Source: Helicoverpa zea
Taxonomy: Eukaryota > Arthropoda > Insecta > Lepidoptera > Noctuidae
DNA length: 64,000 nucleotides
Direction of reading: 5' to 3'
Assembly: GCF_022581195.2 (NCBI RefSeq)
Contig: NC_061465.1
Coordinates: forward strand, 560,501 to 624,500
Shown: positions 27,201 to 40,037 of the stretch, in pieces
Position numbering within the stretch: the stretch's first letter is position 1
Layout: each line of letters starts with the position of its first letter
Program-made: the position numbers and the translations under genes
The notes under the pieces: generated by a model
Seen by the model: only the letters and a program-made list of their open reading frames with translations
What the model was told of the DNA's origin: nothing
The model's database searches: none

Positions 27201-29488
27201 CTGAACCAACATCCTTGTTTGCGCAACATGTCACGTGGCATGTTCGATAATATTTTCTGGTTCATACGCATGGCTATGTTCAGGACTATTGTCTCATAAA
27301 TAGACAGACAATATGAGTCCGGCAATACTAGCAGAAAATCTCACAGCCAATCCCAGTCACTACTTTTGAAAGTAGAAAGTAGTCATTGGGAACCTAATCC
27401 GAGTGAATATAAATAAACTGTCAAGTGCGAGTTGGTTCGCGCCCAGTACAACTCATTGATACAAATAAAAGGTAAATAGCATAGAGGAAGCGGTTTAAAA
27501 TTTACTTAGAATTTAGAATAAACCAAATAAAGATAAAACAAGTTAGTTAGCTACGTCGCAGTAGTGCTGTGTCCACACAATCTGAAGTTCAGTCACGGGT
27601 GAAGACTATGACACTGAACGAACAAAACAAAAGGAAGATGATGAAATCTTTCTGAGAAAATTAGTTTGCGAGTTTATACAAATTATAGAAATATATGTAG
27701 CTCAGCTATTTTAGTGTGAAACCATAACAAAGACATAAACCAACTATCAGGTTCAGAAAATTGATAAGGATATCAGTTTGATTGAAATAAACCATGAATG
27801 CAATAAAAGACCTTCAGTAATAGGAAGTACATTGGTCCCAGAAGAGCACAAAATAACAATGCCATAAGGTAAGTAACCTTAATAAAAGACCGCTTTACTA
27901 GAAACAAATTGATTGGCCGTCAGATCGATCGCACACAAACAACACACGTCACGGCATCAAGTAGGTCGATGACGATGCAATACTAAATGTGTTGACATTG
28001 TCATGTCATTTGAGTGCTGATTACGTTACTATGTACGTTATCTAGTGTCTTCAGTGTTTGCGTCGCGCTGATATCAGCGTCTTGGCATCTGTCCTCAATA
28101 AACATGCTTCGTGATGAAATGCCCATAAAATATTTATCTTGTTGTGAATAAATCTACACTCTTGCGCATTGTCTCAACTTGTCAAGTTGAAATTCTTTGA
28201 CCCTTCAAAATATGACTAAGTGAAAAATCGCAATTTTACTAAATCATAGACAAAGGAGCTTGTGTCTCCAATGCTACCAGATTAAGGAATGTTTCATACT
28301 GAAGTACTTCAATTTGACAAAGTTTATGCCTATCATGAAGTCCTTGACAAAGTTTGTCGAGTTTAAGCACGAAGGTTTTCCCTACGTCTAAGTATGCTTG
28401 ATTCATGACTGAGTTGCGTGCTCAGATTTTATGCCCGCTTAACTTGGTTACAGGAATGTGTAATTTAATTGCTTATTGTTCTAGGTCCATAACAATAACT
28501 TAAGCCAAAAATGTAATTCAGACTAAAAAAAGAAAAAAGCACTCACTCAATTTTGGAATTTCTTTAGTCGTTTTTTTTGTGGGATAAGCAACTGGCACAA
28601 TACGAGTATTAGGAAGCATGATGTGAATGTTGCAGGAGGTGCAAGACGCTTGGCGTTACAATATTGCGGAGTTGTATGGGGATATATATTGAAAAATAAT
28701 ATTAAATGCCAATATCTGAATCATTATTAGCATGGGTCTTCATCTTCTGCTTCATTGTTACATTCAATTCATAGATATTATGTTATTCCTATGATTCATA
28801 ACAACTTGCTTTTAGTCTTCCGCATATTCAATTCAAAGTATCCAACAAAACCCAGCTTTTTATAGTCCACATTCGATTCTTTACAACAAATTATTATAAA
28901 TACGGTCCATAGGTCACTGTGCCAACTTTGGACATGCAACCGGACTAGACGCAGTAAGAAATATTATTAAAGCAAGGGAAATACAATTAGGAACATGACA
29001 ACAAAGAAGAGGACATGCTGACTCCATCAAAGATACAGTAAGCATACTTCAATAACTATGCAAAGAACGACCTAAAGTGTAATTAATGAGTAATATCGAA
29101 GACAGTGATGAAATCGTTTACAAAGCTGCGTAAACTTTAGCATTTTAATATTCGCATTTTAACATAATAATGGTGGTTGTGAGTGTTGTGACGTCACTGA
29201 CCATCTGCCGGCGCAGCTGTCATCAAGGTTAACCTCAGGACTTATTTCGAGCCACAGGTCCTTTTTCATTCAAATCAAAGCGTTTTTATGTGCATATGTT
29301 GGGTTAGTATTGCTACTTCCAAGGAGTTGAATGTGTCTTTTTATATTTAAATGGCATTTACTTCGCACATGTTGGTGGATGCAGCTTGAATAACTTAAGT
29401 TGCGATTTCTTGGTTATTGTTGTGTAGACTGGGTGGTTCACTGCCAGTAGATCTACCTACACTTCGACAAACATAAAACCTAAAACCC
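21216..29488. other. Gene-free AT-rich region
   Basis: No supported exon. The open frames are 60-100 codons, without motifs, and many overlap frames on the other strand. Full CRE palindromes are at 24498-24505, 25502-25509, 25607-25614 and 29189-29196. A GC-rich islet with inverted CGGACCGCGGTCC lies near 23997-24040. Confidence 0.45.
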
Positions 29489-29705
29489 AAAAAACTTTTT
29501 TACAAAAAAATTAAACCGACTTCCCAAAACACTAAAAAGCAAAAAAAAACTATTTTTAGGTGCATCGGCCTAGAAGTCGGTGTCTAATGGATGTTACTAA
29601 GTTAATTTTGCCACCGACTTCTAGGCCGATGCACCTAAAAATAGTTTTTTTTTGCTTTTTAGTGTTTTGGGAAGTCGGTTTAATTTTTTTGTAAAAAAGT
29701 TTTTT
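29489..29705. repeat. Perfect 94-bp inverted repeat (hairpin) of a dispersed repeat family
   Basis: The left arm 29489-29582 and right arm 29612-29705 are exact reverse complements over 94 bp, separated by a 29-nt loop. The arms contain AAACCGACTTCCC, GGTGCATCGGCCTAGAAG and A/T runs. The sequence just beyond the right arm (29706-30000) is homologous to the flank of the decayed hairpin at 1100-1180, so this hairpin is a regular part of that repeat family. Perfect arms mean a recent insertion or ongoing arm homogenisation. Confidence 0.9.
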
Positions 29706-30160
29706 ATTTAAAGCTTTTCAGTGATACGAATAGTTGTCACTATCCATACAAGTGAGAAGTTCTCATCAATACAAAGAATATAAGTCCAAATACGAGGTAG
29801 TTTACATATTCAGTTGTCGAGTTCCCTCGACCCTCTCTGGTTTCCATCATCAGATCAGCTCCAAATCTTCACAGTTGAATAGTGCTTTTAGGCGTACACC
29901 TGTGTGTCAAGTTTTTAACCTGTGTATGCCTACAACTTTCAAAGGTTGCCCTCGATTTCTCAGGGTTTCCATCATCAGATCCTGACCTGATGACTATGGG
30001 ACCAACTGGCAGCTATTCCGAGTCGAACAAAAAAAGAATCACGTAAATCGGTCTATAAACCTCGGAGTAATCGATGTACATACATAGAAAAAAAAAAAAA
30101 AAAAAAAAAACATACCGGCCGAATTGATAACCTCCTCCTTTTTGGGAAGTCGGTTAAAAA
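29706..30160 (-). repeat. Dispersed repeat body next to the hairpin
   Basis: It contains TTCCATCATCAGATCAGCTC, TTGCCCTCGATTTCTCAGGG and CCATCATCAGATCCTGACC, shared with 1621-1800 and, inverted, with 800-975. It ends in a 22-nt A run (about 30089-30110) and CCTCCTCCTTTTTGGGAAGT, a motif also found in diverged form at about 57788-57807. Non-coding. Confidence 0.7.
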
Positions 30161-31532
30161 TGTAATAAATGTTTTTTTAACACAAGTGATTGCTGGAGAA
30201 TCATTATAGGAGTCGTGTAACGGTTGTAAGCAGCATGCTAGAATGATTCCAACCATAGAAAAATCAAACTTTGCAGTAAACCATGAGGAGATAATCGACG
30301 TTAAGTTTTCGCTTTTAGGAAAACACCTGTTCAACTGTGAATAAATCAACTACATGTACCCATTTTTGAAATCGTGTATTTTGGGCACATGATGCAATCC
30401 AAGGGGAATCTGACATGATGAGCACCAATCATTAACTACATGAAAGACCGTACATATAACAACTTATTGAAGAAGTTGCTTAGTCACCAAAAGCTCAGAC
30501 CTACATCAGTGGAACTACAATGAACAAGGGGCACATAATAACCTTTGTAACGCCTATCAATACCGTTTTCGAAACGGAAAAATATTTGAAAGAAAATCGA
30601 AACGAATTCTCGTCACAGAGTGGCTGGAACAATAAATCCATCGGGCTGGCATTACGTGCAATTTGGCAGGCACGGCGCGTCCTACCAAGGACCCATGTAG
30701 GCAGGCTCGTTCGGCATTCAGCAGGGCTCGCTGAACCCGCATTAGTATTCCGGACGGCGCCGCACGGCTTTGGCATTCGCAAAACGTAGCGACACTACGT
30801 CATGCTGTAGCCAAGGTACGTACGTGTGCTGACTTGCAGGGACGCACTTTAACACCCATTTGTATATACTACCTACTAACATACATACTAGTTTGCAAGT
30901 CAGAATTCTAGTCGCAATACCTTTTTATGGGAGTTCATGTCCTGGGCAATAATGAGGAACTGACGAAAATTGAAAACTAGTTGTATAATGTAGGTACTGC
31001 AGCTAACTAGAACCAAGGAAGTCCGTGAGTATCGATTAACACCACATGTTGAATGTATTAATGCGATTGACGTAAAACGAAAACTGGCTAGTTCTCATGC
31101 CTCCGCTAAACGAAGCACACACAGAGATTGACGCAAGTCGCTCGTTACCTAAAGATGTGTATCCGTCAGCGTGTTGTCAAACTGATGTGTCGCGGTCTTT
31201 ACCCTGTGATCTACTCCACGTGATGTTGTTTCACACTGCCTAAAATATACATTAGCAGAGCACGACTGAAGCTTGCAAATTGAAAAAAAATAGAGCAACA
31301 ACATTGTTTGTTATTTGTAGGAGGAATCATTATTGTGGTAGGCATGAAAAATATGTCGTGTACCATGAACGAGGATTTCGTCATTTCAAAGTGTACTTAA
31401 TGGGTCAAGAAAATCGTAGTAGAACATCGAGAGTTCTGAACAATGTAGTTAAAATATCCTTCTAAAGAAAAGGTAGACTGTTCTAAGAGGCTCGGCGGTT
31501 GAGATTGCAAAACTGTTGCCTCCACTAGGTAT

Positions 31533-31577
31533 AGGTTGCTGATTTTAGGAGCTGCTCTATGCTCCTAAAATGCAACC
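31533..31577. repeat. Imperfect precursor-like hairpin
   Basis: Outer arms AGGTTGC / GCAACCT and inner arms TTTTAGGAGC / GCTCCTAAAA pair around an 8-nt loop with a small asymmetric bulge. The shape is similar to a small RNA precursor, but the stem is shorter than typical animal pre-miRNAs. No supporting context. Confidence 0.4.
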
Positions 31578-34568
31578 TCTGCTTGGATTTTTTCAAGGAC
31601 TTTGGTTTTAGGGTTTAAGTTTCCAAATGAAAGCATTCAAGTCCGTCCCTGCGAATCACCGCACATAGTATTCGCATGAAGGACGCAGTAGCACGGCCGA
31701 GACAGATGCGCTCGACAAAATTGCGATCCGAAATTCCCCCTCCGACCTCACGTTCCTCACATAGCTTTTATCGACACCCAGTATTGTGTCAGCATAATGT
31801 TAACACATGGCAAGGAGGAAAGCGTACGAAGGTTTTGAATAACAATGAGGCACTTCAGTTCTGCGAAAATTGTACGGTGGCTACGGGATATTGGAGTTTC
31901 AAAAAAGCTTTTCAATTTTATGTCTCCCTTCTCTTTTTGGGTTCATGATGTGTTAGATATGTGGTTCTAGAGAACTGGCTGTTCTGAAGGGTTTTGGTTT
32001 GGAGTGTAGAGCGTCGCGAGTCAAGTGCGCATCAGCGTGAAGGCGTTGTTCATCGTTCACGCGCCGCTGAGTGTCGGTCAGTGGCGTGACGGTCCCACGC
32101 CGCCGCCGCGACAGGCTCTGCGAGCCAAGCGCGAACTGCTGATGCGCTTTCTAACGCTCGCGGATATTAGCCATGCATGCGATCATTTCATACATATATT
32201 CACAAACAGCAGCCAAACGTATGAGAAGGAAAGGCAAGCAAATTGAGTGATATCCCAAATCGCATGCAAGGTCTGGTTACTGATTGGCATGATCGCTGTT
32301 GTAAGACGAATGGAATTTCAGATTAAGTATTTAATACCAATTCTTAATGAGACTTAATGAGACCCTTAAAACCTTTGAATGACTGGTGATGCAATTTGAT
32401 TGCAAGCAAGATATTGTGCCAATAAAGAGTTATGTTGGATGGACCTGAACTGAACAAAAATGGTGGATCCGACTAAACTAAACCAACCATCAAACTAAAA
32501 TGTATTTATACAAGTTTAGATTTACATAACTTGTAACAACTAATAAATAAACATCTGTCCAACGGATTTGCAATTAGACAATTTTGTTTTCCAAAAACTC
32601 TACTACGAAACCATAAAGCTTACTTCAGACTCAAACTCATCAAGTTATTTGGACTGCACCTACCGGTTTAAAAGCGAGATTCCTTGGGGCGCAAAAAGCT
32701 CGGGCTAATAAATAAAATGTATCAGATGCGAGTCATCGTGTCGACCAACGGAACGGTCACGGGTGGCGCGCGCCGCGGCTCCGCTCACATGACGCTCCCG
32801 CGCACGTCACGCACCACCTCACTGTGACCGAGCCTTAATGTTTGAACCTCCGACGCAAAAAGAGGGGTATTGTATATGTTATTGTTTGGCTGTGTACCTG
32901 TGGCACCGAAGCTCAACAACAAAATCATCTACGTACAACAGTATAAAATCTCAGGACAGTTTGAAAACCAGAAGAACTCGTGACATCAGAACGTGGTTGA
33001 ATCCATAATGTGTGAGGTTCAAAAAATAACTTCATACAAAACGTTTTCCAAAAACCCAGGAAAGATGAAAATAAATCAACACTACATGGCAAAATTAAGA
33101 CAGCAGAAACTTCGAGACACTGACGAGCGAGGTAATGACAAATTTTCACCTGTCTGGAATTTTGGTTTTGGGGAAGCTGGTTTACTTTTTAATAAAATAG
33201 ACGCAAACACTAAGTAGCTGCTATATGTATAAAGCTGAAGAGTTCCTTCGAGTCTAGTATTCGTCAAGAAGTCAGCTCCAAATTATTATCACGTAGTTTC
33301 AGAAGAACACATAGGTGTTATAATTTTAAACTGTTGGTGCTAACAATTATTGATGTTTTGCTATAATCACATTCTGACTTGTTGGCAACGGAAGTATCTC
33401 GGAAGTTCCAAAAGGAGAAAAACATGTCGACAACACGTAACCTGATCCTTTTTTGAAGTCTATCAAAAAGTGGTGTACATGCCACTGACGTCACTGTGGA
33501 GTAATTCGTTAAATCTACATGAGAGGTAGGAATTCGTAGAGCAAACACTTCCCTTGTTGGTAGTGGCTGCATGATAACACGATAAACTTGACAAGTCGGT
33601 GATAACGTGGTCTGTAACAAATAGCATTATCACATGAGCATGCAACATGCGTCACTGCCTACATTCAATAAAGCGCTGTTCAGTCTTCCACGAGATTGCT
33701 GTTCAAATAACTATTAAAATATTTATAAAATTATAGAGAAACTTCGACAGCATTAGACGAGGAGTAGGTACCAAGCATACTACGGTGCAGTTTTCGAATA
33801 TAGCTACAGCTGCAACACGAAACTCAAAAAAAAATGCCTGGCGATAAATACGTAGTTTTGCGTACAGCTATTACATATTAATTTTTTTGAGTCTTCTGAT
33901 ACAAAATCTTACATCATTATTCTTAAGAATGTATACTAAACATTTACGATAAGCAGCTCACATGATAATTATGTTATCATCGTTGTATTTTAATTAGCTA
34001 TTCGTACGAGATTACACAAGTTATCATTATTTTTTATGCGTATTCGCGCGAACCTGTTTATTTTTATAATTTGTTCCAATATGCCAAATCTTGCTTCCAC
34101 GAATGCCGAATCAAGCATTGTAATTCAAAGAATGTAAGTAGTTCTCGTTCTGCATCTGTATAAACAATTGTGTTAACTGGTCTGTTCGGAAAAATACGTA
34201 GTATAGACGCGTGTTATGTGGCTGAGGTTGCTTCCACAGCGTACGGACGAGAAGTGGATCCAACAAAAAAGAAAGTCTAGTGTACCGTTCGTCGACCCAC
34301 ATGGCTCAGCCGAGAGCCGCTGAGCGACGGAGCGAGCGATCGTGGCGCGTCGCGTCCGCCGCAGCGTACGTGACTCCCGGTAAAAACGAAATTAAACTGC
34401 TTGACCAATGATATCCGATGAATTTTGATACACTGCTATACATACTAACTTTTACTATTGTCATGTATCCGTTGTATTCGAAGGATACCTCTAAGTTCGT
34501 AAAACACAGTGATGTATTCGTGGACCTATTTCGATTCTGCAGTTTCTATTTCTGATTTTCCTGTATTC

Positions 34569-34602
34569 AAGTGATTCTAGTTTCCTCAAACTAGAATCAC
34601 TT
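34569..34602. repeat. Perfect 15-bp-stem hairpin
   Basis: AAGTGATTCTAGTTT pairs exactly with AAACTAGAATCACTT around the 4-nt loop CCTC. Origin unknown. Confidence 0.7.
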
Positions 34603-35551
34603 TACGTCCTCACGTATGACATGACCATATACAAAAGTTGAATAGCTGTGAATGAGAGAATAATACAGATACATTTCAACGGACACATTAACATAGACAG
34701 CAGAACATAGAACGGAGCACAGGTGTAATGAGTTGATAATGAGCGTAAAAAAGTAACATTTACGGAAATACTTATAAACTAACAGTTAGGAACTATAACT
34801 AATAGTTAGGAACTATACTACAACACACAACCCAACAGTGAAGGGCTCTACAAAAAGAGGCGACGGAGCCAGCGAAGTAACGACGATCTCGACCAAACTA
34901 TTGTCCATGAGCAATGCAGCGATTGAGCAACGCGCAACGATAGTCCACGATCACTTCGACTATGATCACCATGGGATCATTGTCCGCGTTAAGCACCTCT
35001 GAAGGCAAGGCCTCTACCAAGTGGCGTCGCTTCTGACGTAGCGTGCGGTTAGAAAGTTGCCTGCTTGCGTCACGACGCAGCGGGGTCAACGACCGGCGCA
35101 CGCGCCGATTTAGGGCTAACACCTGAGATTTTTTGGGCTAGTAGGGAAGGTTAGTTATATGAAAGAACAACGCTGTTACGCTAAGGATCTACTTTAGAGG
35201 AATAAAAAGATTTTAAATTTTAGACTTGACAGTGATGTGGCTGAGAAACATCAGATAATCAGCAGGAATTTGAAATATAGCTTAACAGTTTCGACTCGCC
35301 AAGGGTCACAAGATATTTTCGGAGCCGTCTACAAACTTAGGTCGTTAGAGACGCGCTTTAAGAAAAAGATATAGGTAATTTTGTAAGAGGAGGTAGCAGA
35401 CGAGTTTCTGCCTGCTTACTCTAGGAGGTTGAAAGGTATGGTGTCCGGTTACCCAACCCGCGACCGACTTTACAGCAGCATCAGTCCACCTGCCAAGTAT
35501 TGTCTCAATGGAAAATCCAAAATTGAAAGATAGTGCGTCTGTCCTCTAGCG

Positions 35552-36698
35552 CAGCCGTTCCCAAATGGGGTTCCGCGGAACCCTGGGGTTCCGCGGAACC
35601 CTGAGGTTCCGTGACAGGCCCTCAGGGGTTCCGTGGAAAATTCAAGATTTCCATATGGTAAATCGTTTCACTTTTGACAATATTAAATTATTATTAATTT
35701 TCAATTAAATTGTTTTAAATATTGTATTCCAAAATTCCATTTTGGCACCATGTAGGTGGGTTCCACTCGGGAGTGTAAGTCTCGTACTTTCGCGACAAGT
35801 GGCGGGGGAAGGCCACGGCAGCATATAATTTAATTCCGTTTTTTACAAATTGTAGATTAACTTAATACCTCCAGGTCTTCGGCAATCGGCAAAAGTAGGT
35901 AGCGAGGCTTATTTCATCGCCAGGATTATACGTTTTCATACATTTGACAGGACGTGAAATGAAACGGCATACGAGTATTTCCAGTGGTTATTTTTACTAT
36001 GAATCAAAGCGTGACATTATTTCCAATTTTTGCACCTCCGCGAATCAGAAAATTTCGCGCTCGCTTCGCTCGCGACTCCATGTTACATGTGATGCTTTTA
36101 CTTTCGTTTCATTGCTCAAGTATCCAACACCGAAAAAATTTCGCGCTCTTCCGTCGAAGTTTCCTTTGATGTTTATTTTTTATTCCTCTGGTTCAAAAGC
36201 AATAGCGCTTTCTTCGATAGCTGCTTATTCATTTGCATTTGCTTTTTTGTGGATATTGTACTTTTTGAGGCCTTATTAATTTACAGTGGTTTTGTTTATT
36301 TTGTGTAGGTACTTAAACTAAAAAAAATTCGAGCTCGCTTCGCTCGCGATACCAACTACCACTGAATGTCAATGCTAGCGGGTGCTTGGAACTTCTTCTT
36401 TTAGTTAAAAAAAATCGCACTCGCTCGCCTCGCACCTGTACAAACCCAATCTATTTCTTTTTGCGTTTACTTTGTCAGTCGTCAAACTGAAAACTATTCA
36501 CATAATACACAAAGTCAAGGGCGCCTGAGTATAATGAATATGTCTCTAACCATATAACCATTTGGTGCGCTACCACACGACACGAGCCGTACCTAAGTGT
36601 ATTTACGTCTTTAGTTTACTTCTTACTTAAGCTAAGATTCCGCCGAAAAATGGTGAAACGAAAAGGGTTCCGTAGCCAAAAGAATTCGGGAACCGCTG
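35552..36698. mobile_element. Non-autonomous hAT element with 8-bp target duplication
   Basis: The ends are CAGCCGTTCCCAAATGG on the left and, read inward from the right, CAGCGGTTCCCGAATT. Both are flanked by the same 8 bp, CTCTAGCG (35544-35551 and 36699-36706). CAG-type ends and an 8-bp duplication are hallmarks of hAT transposons. The left end also has tandem GGGTTCCGCGGAACCCT palindromes. The interior has several copies of CGCTCGCTTCGCTCGCG, also found in the hAT element at 48923-49793. The longest internal frame (35944-36279) has no transposase motif, so it needs a transposase in trans. Confidence 0.9.
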
Positions 36699-36706
36699 CT
36701 CTAGCG

Positions 36707-39700
36707 ATCCTAAACCTTTCACGCAGTGTGATAAAACTTTGGTGAGTTATCTTGTACACCCAGACAATGACCGAAAGAGTCCCTGTCTTAAGCCGGAAGG
36801 GTTGCAAAGCTGACCAGGAGCAGCCGGTTTTTAATAGCAGGCAATGATTATCCACTTGATTACCAATGATGGGCAACCCTGCAGCAGTCACGTAGCGTCA
36901 ACGTAGCGACCTCGTTCGCGTCCGTACCCGCCCCCCTTACCTCCCCCGTGGCGCCACGGCCCACCAGCTGTTCCACTAATTATCACAACAAAACAACACG
37001 TATACCTGATGTAAGTTGTCACATAGCCACTGGTTTGCGATGACACCAACTTACTAAGTTAGCAAGATATTTGGCTAGTTTGTGAAACATAGTTACCTGT
37101 TATTGCCTGATTCTCGTGGCGTCCTAAGGGAACCGCTTCACGTACCTACCCTAATGAATAGCTAAGCAAAAGTAACTTCAACTTTAGTTTTTCTAATGTA
37201 CAGCAATAGTTCTGATAAGTTTTATTTAAAAAACAATTCAACATTTACATAAATCACATTTACGTATTTCAGTGCATTGATTAGCATCAATACCAAAAAA
37301 TATTGCGAAAACTGCACTATGTTGCAGCTATTTATCTATGATTTGAATTGATGTTTACCTTCTCAATATGTATCTTGCAGATTGTAGTCAAAGGAAAAAT
37401 AAATAAATACCAGCTAGACAATTGCACTCTTAATTGCTAAAAGATTACATAAACATTGACATTCTGAAGTAATTCTCTTAGTCCAACAGCCGTGTACAAG
37501 TTCTGTTACTAACAAACTTGATTTAGAAACTGGCTCTAGCCGGCGCCATGTTAGCCACATACTTGAAGCAGCAAGCATACCTTTCTCTTTTGCCAGTAAT
37601 TCAGTTCCTTTCATGGACTTTAAAATTATCTACAATCCTGCGTGTAACCAGCGTTCGGAGATACATGTAACTCCCATAAGCACGAAGTTTTACCAACCAA
37701 TACGGTTTGAGGTGTGTAGGAAGAGGGGTCTCACGTATTCTGTGTTAAGATCGACGGCTGGTTCGATGGCCGGCCTTAGCCCAGTTGAGTGACGTGAAGG
37801 GTCCCAATTATGCTCCCCACTAAATGGCCACATGTTGAGAACGTTCTCAACGTTCCAAACAGTCGCGGTTCAATAAAACAGGGTCAGATTGAGGCGGTTG
37901 TGTGAATGCATGTTTTGCCTACGTGCACGTGGGAGATAAAGCAGGTTGAAAGGTATCTCGTATTAGGCAATAGCGAACGTGCCGATACAAACCTTACTGA
38001 TATTATGAGTACATTTGTGATGTGATTGGAAAAAGTCGCTAGAGCATTTAAAGAGTTATCCAGGTATAAGGAGGCATGTAAAGAGTTATCAGGGAATAAG
38101 TGTATTCGTATTTTTAAACATTGTTATTGAAACGGTTTCCACAGGTGCTAGACAAGTATTGAATAGAAACTTTGTAAGTGTATATACGAGCAGCCTGTTG
38201 CTAACTAGAGGCAACTGCAACCGCCAACCTACAACGGCCTTTGCAGTTGCAACGTTATGCGTCCGTCATTTTACTAGTCGACTGCGGATAGTTCAAGCAC
38301 AGATTTGTAACTGAATTATATTGACGATATTGATGTTGGATTGCTAATTATGGCACACACGTATTCACTGTGTACTTCCTTTTGCGGAATATTGTGTGTG
38401 TTTGGTAACGAATCAGCAATAAATATATATGTATTCGTATATAGCAAAAACAGTATCGATCCCAATATTCTACCCTGAGGTACACGTTATTTTTTGTCTG
38501 AGTGTAAAAAAAGAATATAGCGTTTCTTAAGGGGTAAAATTTTGTAGTGATCTGCTTTCAGTTAAACTGCATCCTCTTGCCTTTCCACTCTTCTCCAAAT
38601 AAGTATATCATAATCAACAAAGTCAGCAAAAACCCCTTCTAACAAATCAAAACATACTGCTTAAGTAGGTAGGAAATATCTCCGGAGAGAACATCACACA
38701 CTCCATCTCTTTACAATATTATACTATGGCTTGGACTTGTATGCATTCAAATAGGTACGTTATATATTATACTTATGAAAACATATAGTCATGGTACCTA
38801 TACTAAACATTATACAGGTACATGTAAGTATATAAGATAACGGTTTGCCTTGAAACAAGTTCTGCGTTTCATTTTCCTTATGTTGGTGACTTGGCTGTAG
38901 TATTTATTGACTTGTAGTTGTCGTCAAATAACTTTACCACTCCGAGCAACACGTTTACAGGACGGTATCCTCCATCTATACCTGAAACCTCATCTGTAGG
39001 TGTAATAAAAACTAAACAATTCACCTTTCACACCAAAAAATGGTTCATTCGATCAGCGCATACACCAAGACTTGTCAAACATATGTATAACCCGCCTTTT
39101 TTTACAGGCGAGAGAAGAAAAAGGCTTTCATCACATTTAAAAGTAACAGCAGATTGACCAGTAGGTAAGGAAAACAATGCACTAATAAGCTATTACCTAT
39201 GTCGTTTATGCACGCAAATTCATACTTGGTCGCGGTTATTATACAAGCAAGTAGGTACGCTGTTGAGTCATGCTTGACCTTGGCAAAGACAAAGAACGCA
39301 CCATTGTGCGGGACAAACAGTATTACCGATAAAAGTATACCTAAACAGGTAGCATGGAACGTGTTCAGAATACATACTGCGTTTATTCAGCGATGGAATT
39401 TCGCAAGTTAATAAAGGAAGCTGTCGGATAATTTTAAACAAAGGAATATGAATTAAACCATCGTTAGTATCTTTATCTTCGTCCTGCCCTATTCCCAATT
39501 TATTCGGAGGCAGTGCAATATATTTTCCGCTTCCATTTCTCTCTGTCTGCCATCATACTTCTTTATTACCTCATATTTCACTACGTCTTTAAGCGTTTCC
39601 TCTTTCAGGCAATCTCCCTCTCCAGCCATCCACTCATCTCCCATTCATGCTTAGCATACCCATTACATATCATTAACCATTGCTTGTCAAATTAACCCGG

Positions 39701-39889
39701 AATCTCTTGTGTGTACATTTTTTAAACCAGCACCTGTAATCAGAAAAATCGGTTCTCCAACAACGACGGATTATTACGCAATCGACAAAAAACTTGAAAA
39801 TGTAATTACTCTTGGAATGTCATCTCATGGAAACTATATGGATAATGCATTTATATGCACAAAAAGTGTTTTCAAAGCGATATTTTTGA
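36707..39889. other. Gene-free AT-rich region
   Basis: No supported gene, RNA gene or complete repeat. A C-rich/CpG patch at about 36897-36965 directly follows the hAT element. Confidence 0.45.
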
Positions 39890-40037
39890 CTCATGGGTCT
39901 AGTAGTCGCATTTCGCGAATGCTGTGCATGAGTTTCGATTCCCAGGTCGGGCCGCTTTGTGGGTTTTAAGAATCTTTTACAAAGCAGACCGGAGTCTGCG
40001 GAGCGGAGTCTGAGTGGTGGAAGTTTGTGATAAAGGT
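39890..40037 (+). repeat. tRNA-derived SINE fragment
   Basis: A CTAGTAGTCGCATTTC region with TGCTGTGCATGAG is followed by GTTTCGATTCCCAGGTCGGG, a recognisable pol III box B, and then TTGTGGGTTTTAAGAATC and ACAAAGCAGACCGGAGTCT. This order is typical of a lepidopteran tRNA SINE. The same family is seen on the minus strand at about 58195-58390. No target duplication was identified. Confidence 0.65.

Larger units (their letters stand above)
30161..35551. other. Gene-free region with CpG-rich islets
   Basis: No supported coding exon. CpG-rich islets occur at about 30640-30800, 32020-32170, 32745-32830, 34300-34380 and 34980-35110. The 34301 islet has an ATG followed by 26 open codons and a donor-like GTAAAA, but no partner exon was found. 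Hairpins lie at 31533-31577 and 34569-34602. Two tandem copies of TAGTTAGGAACTATA-like sequence lie at about 34784-34822. Confidence 0.4.

Noticed and set aside
30520..30789. Plus-strand 89-codon frame and overlapping minus-strand frames
   Set aside because: Open on both strands across a CpG-rich islet; no motif, no start context, no partner exons.
34898..35122. Minus-strand frame with RRSLTPLRRDASRQLSNRTL
   Set aside because: It resembles neither a known domain nor a transposase, has no splice or poly(A) context, and lies in a CpG islet where frames stay open by chance.
35944..36279. 111-codon frame inside the hAT element as a transposase piece
   Set aside because: It lacks hAT dimerisation or catalytic residues and includes the translated CGCTCGCTTCGCTCGCG repeats.
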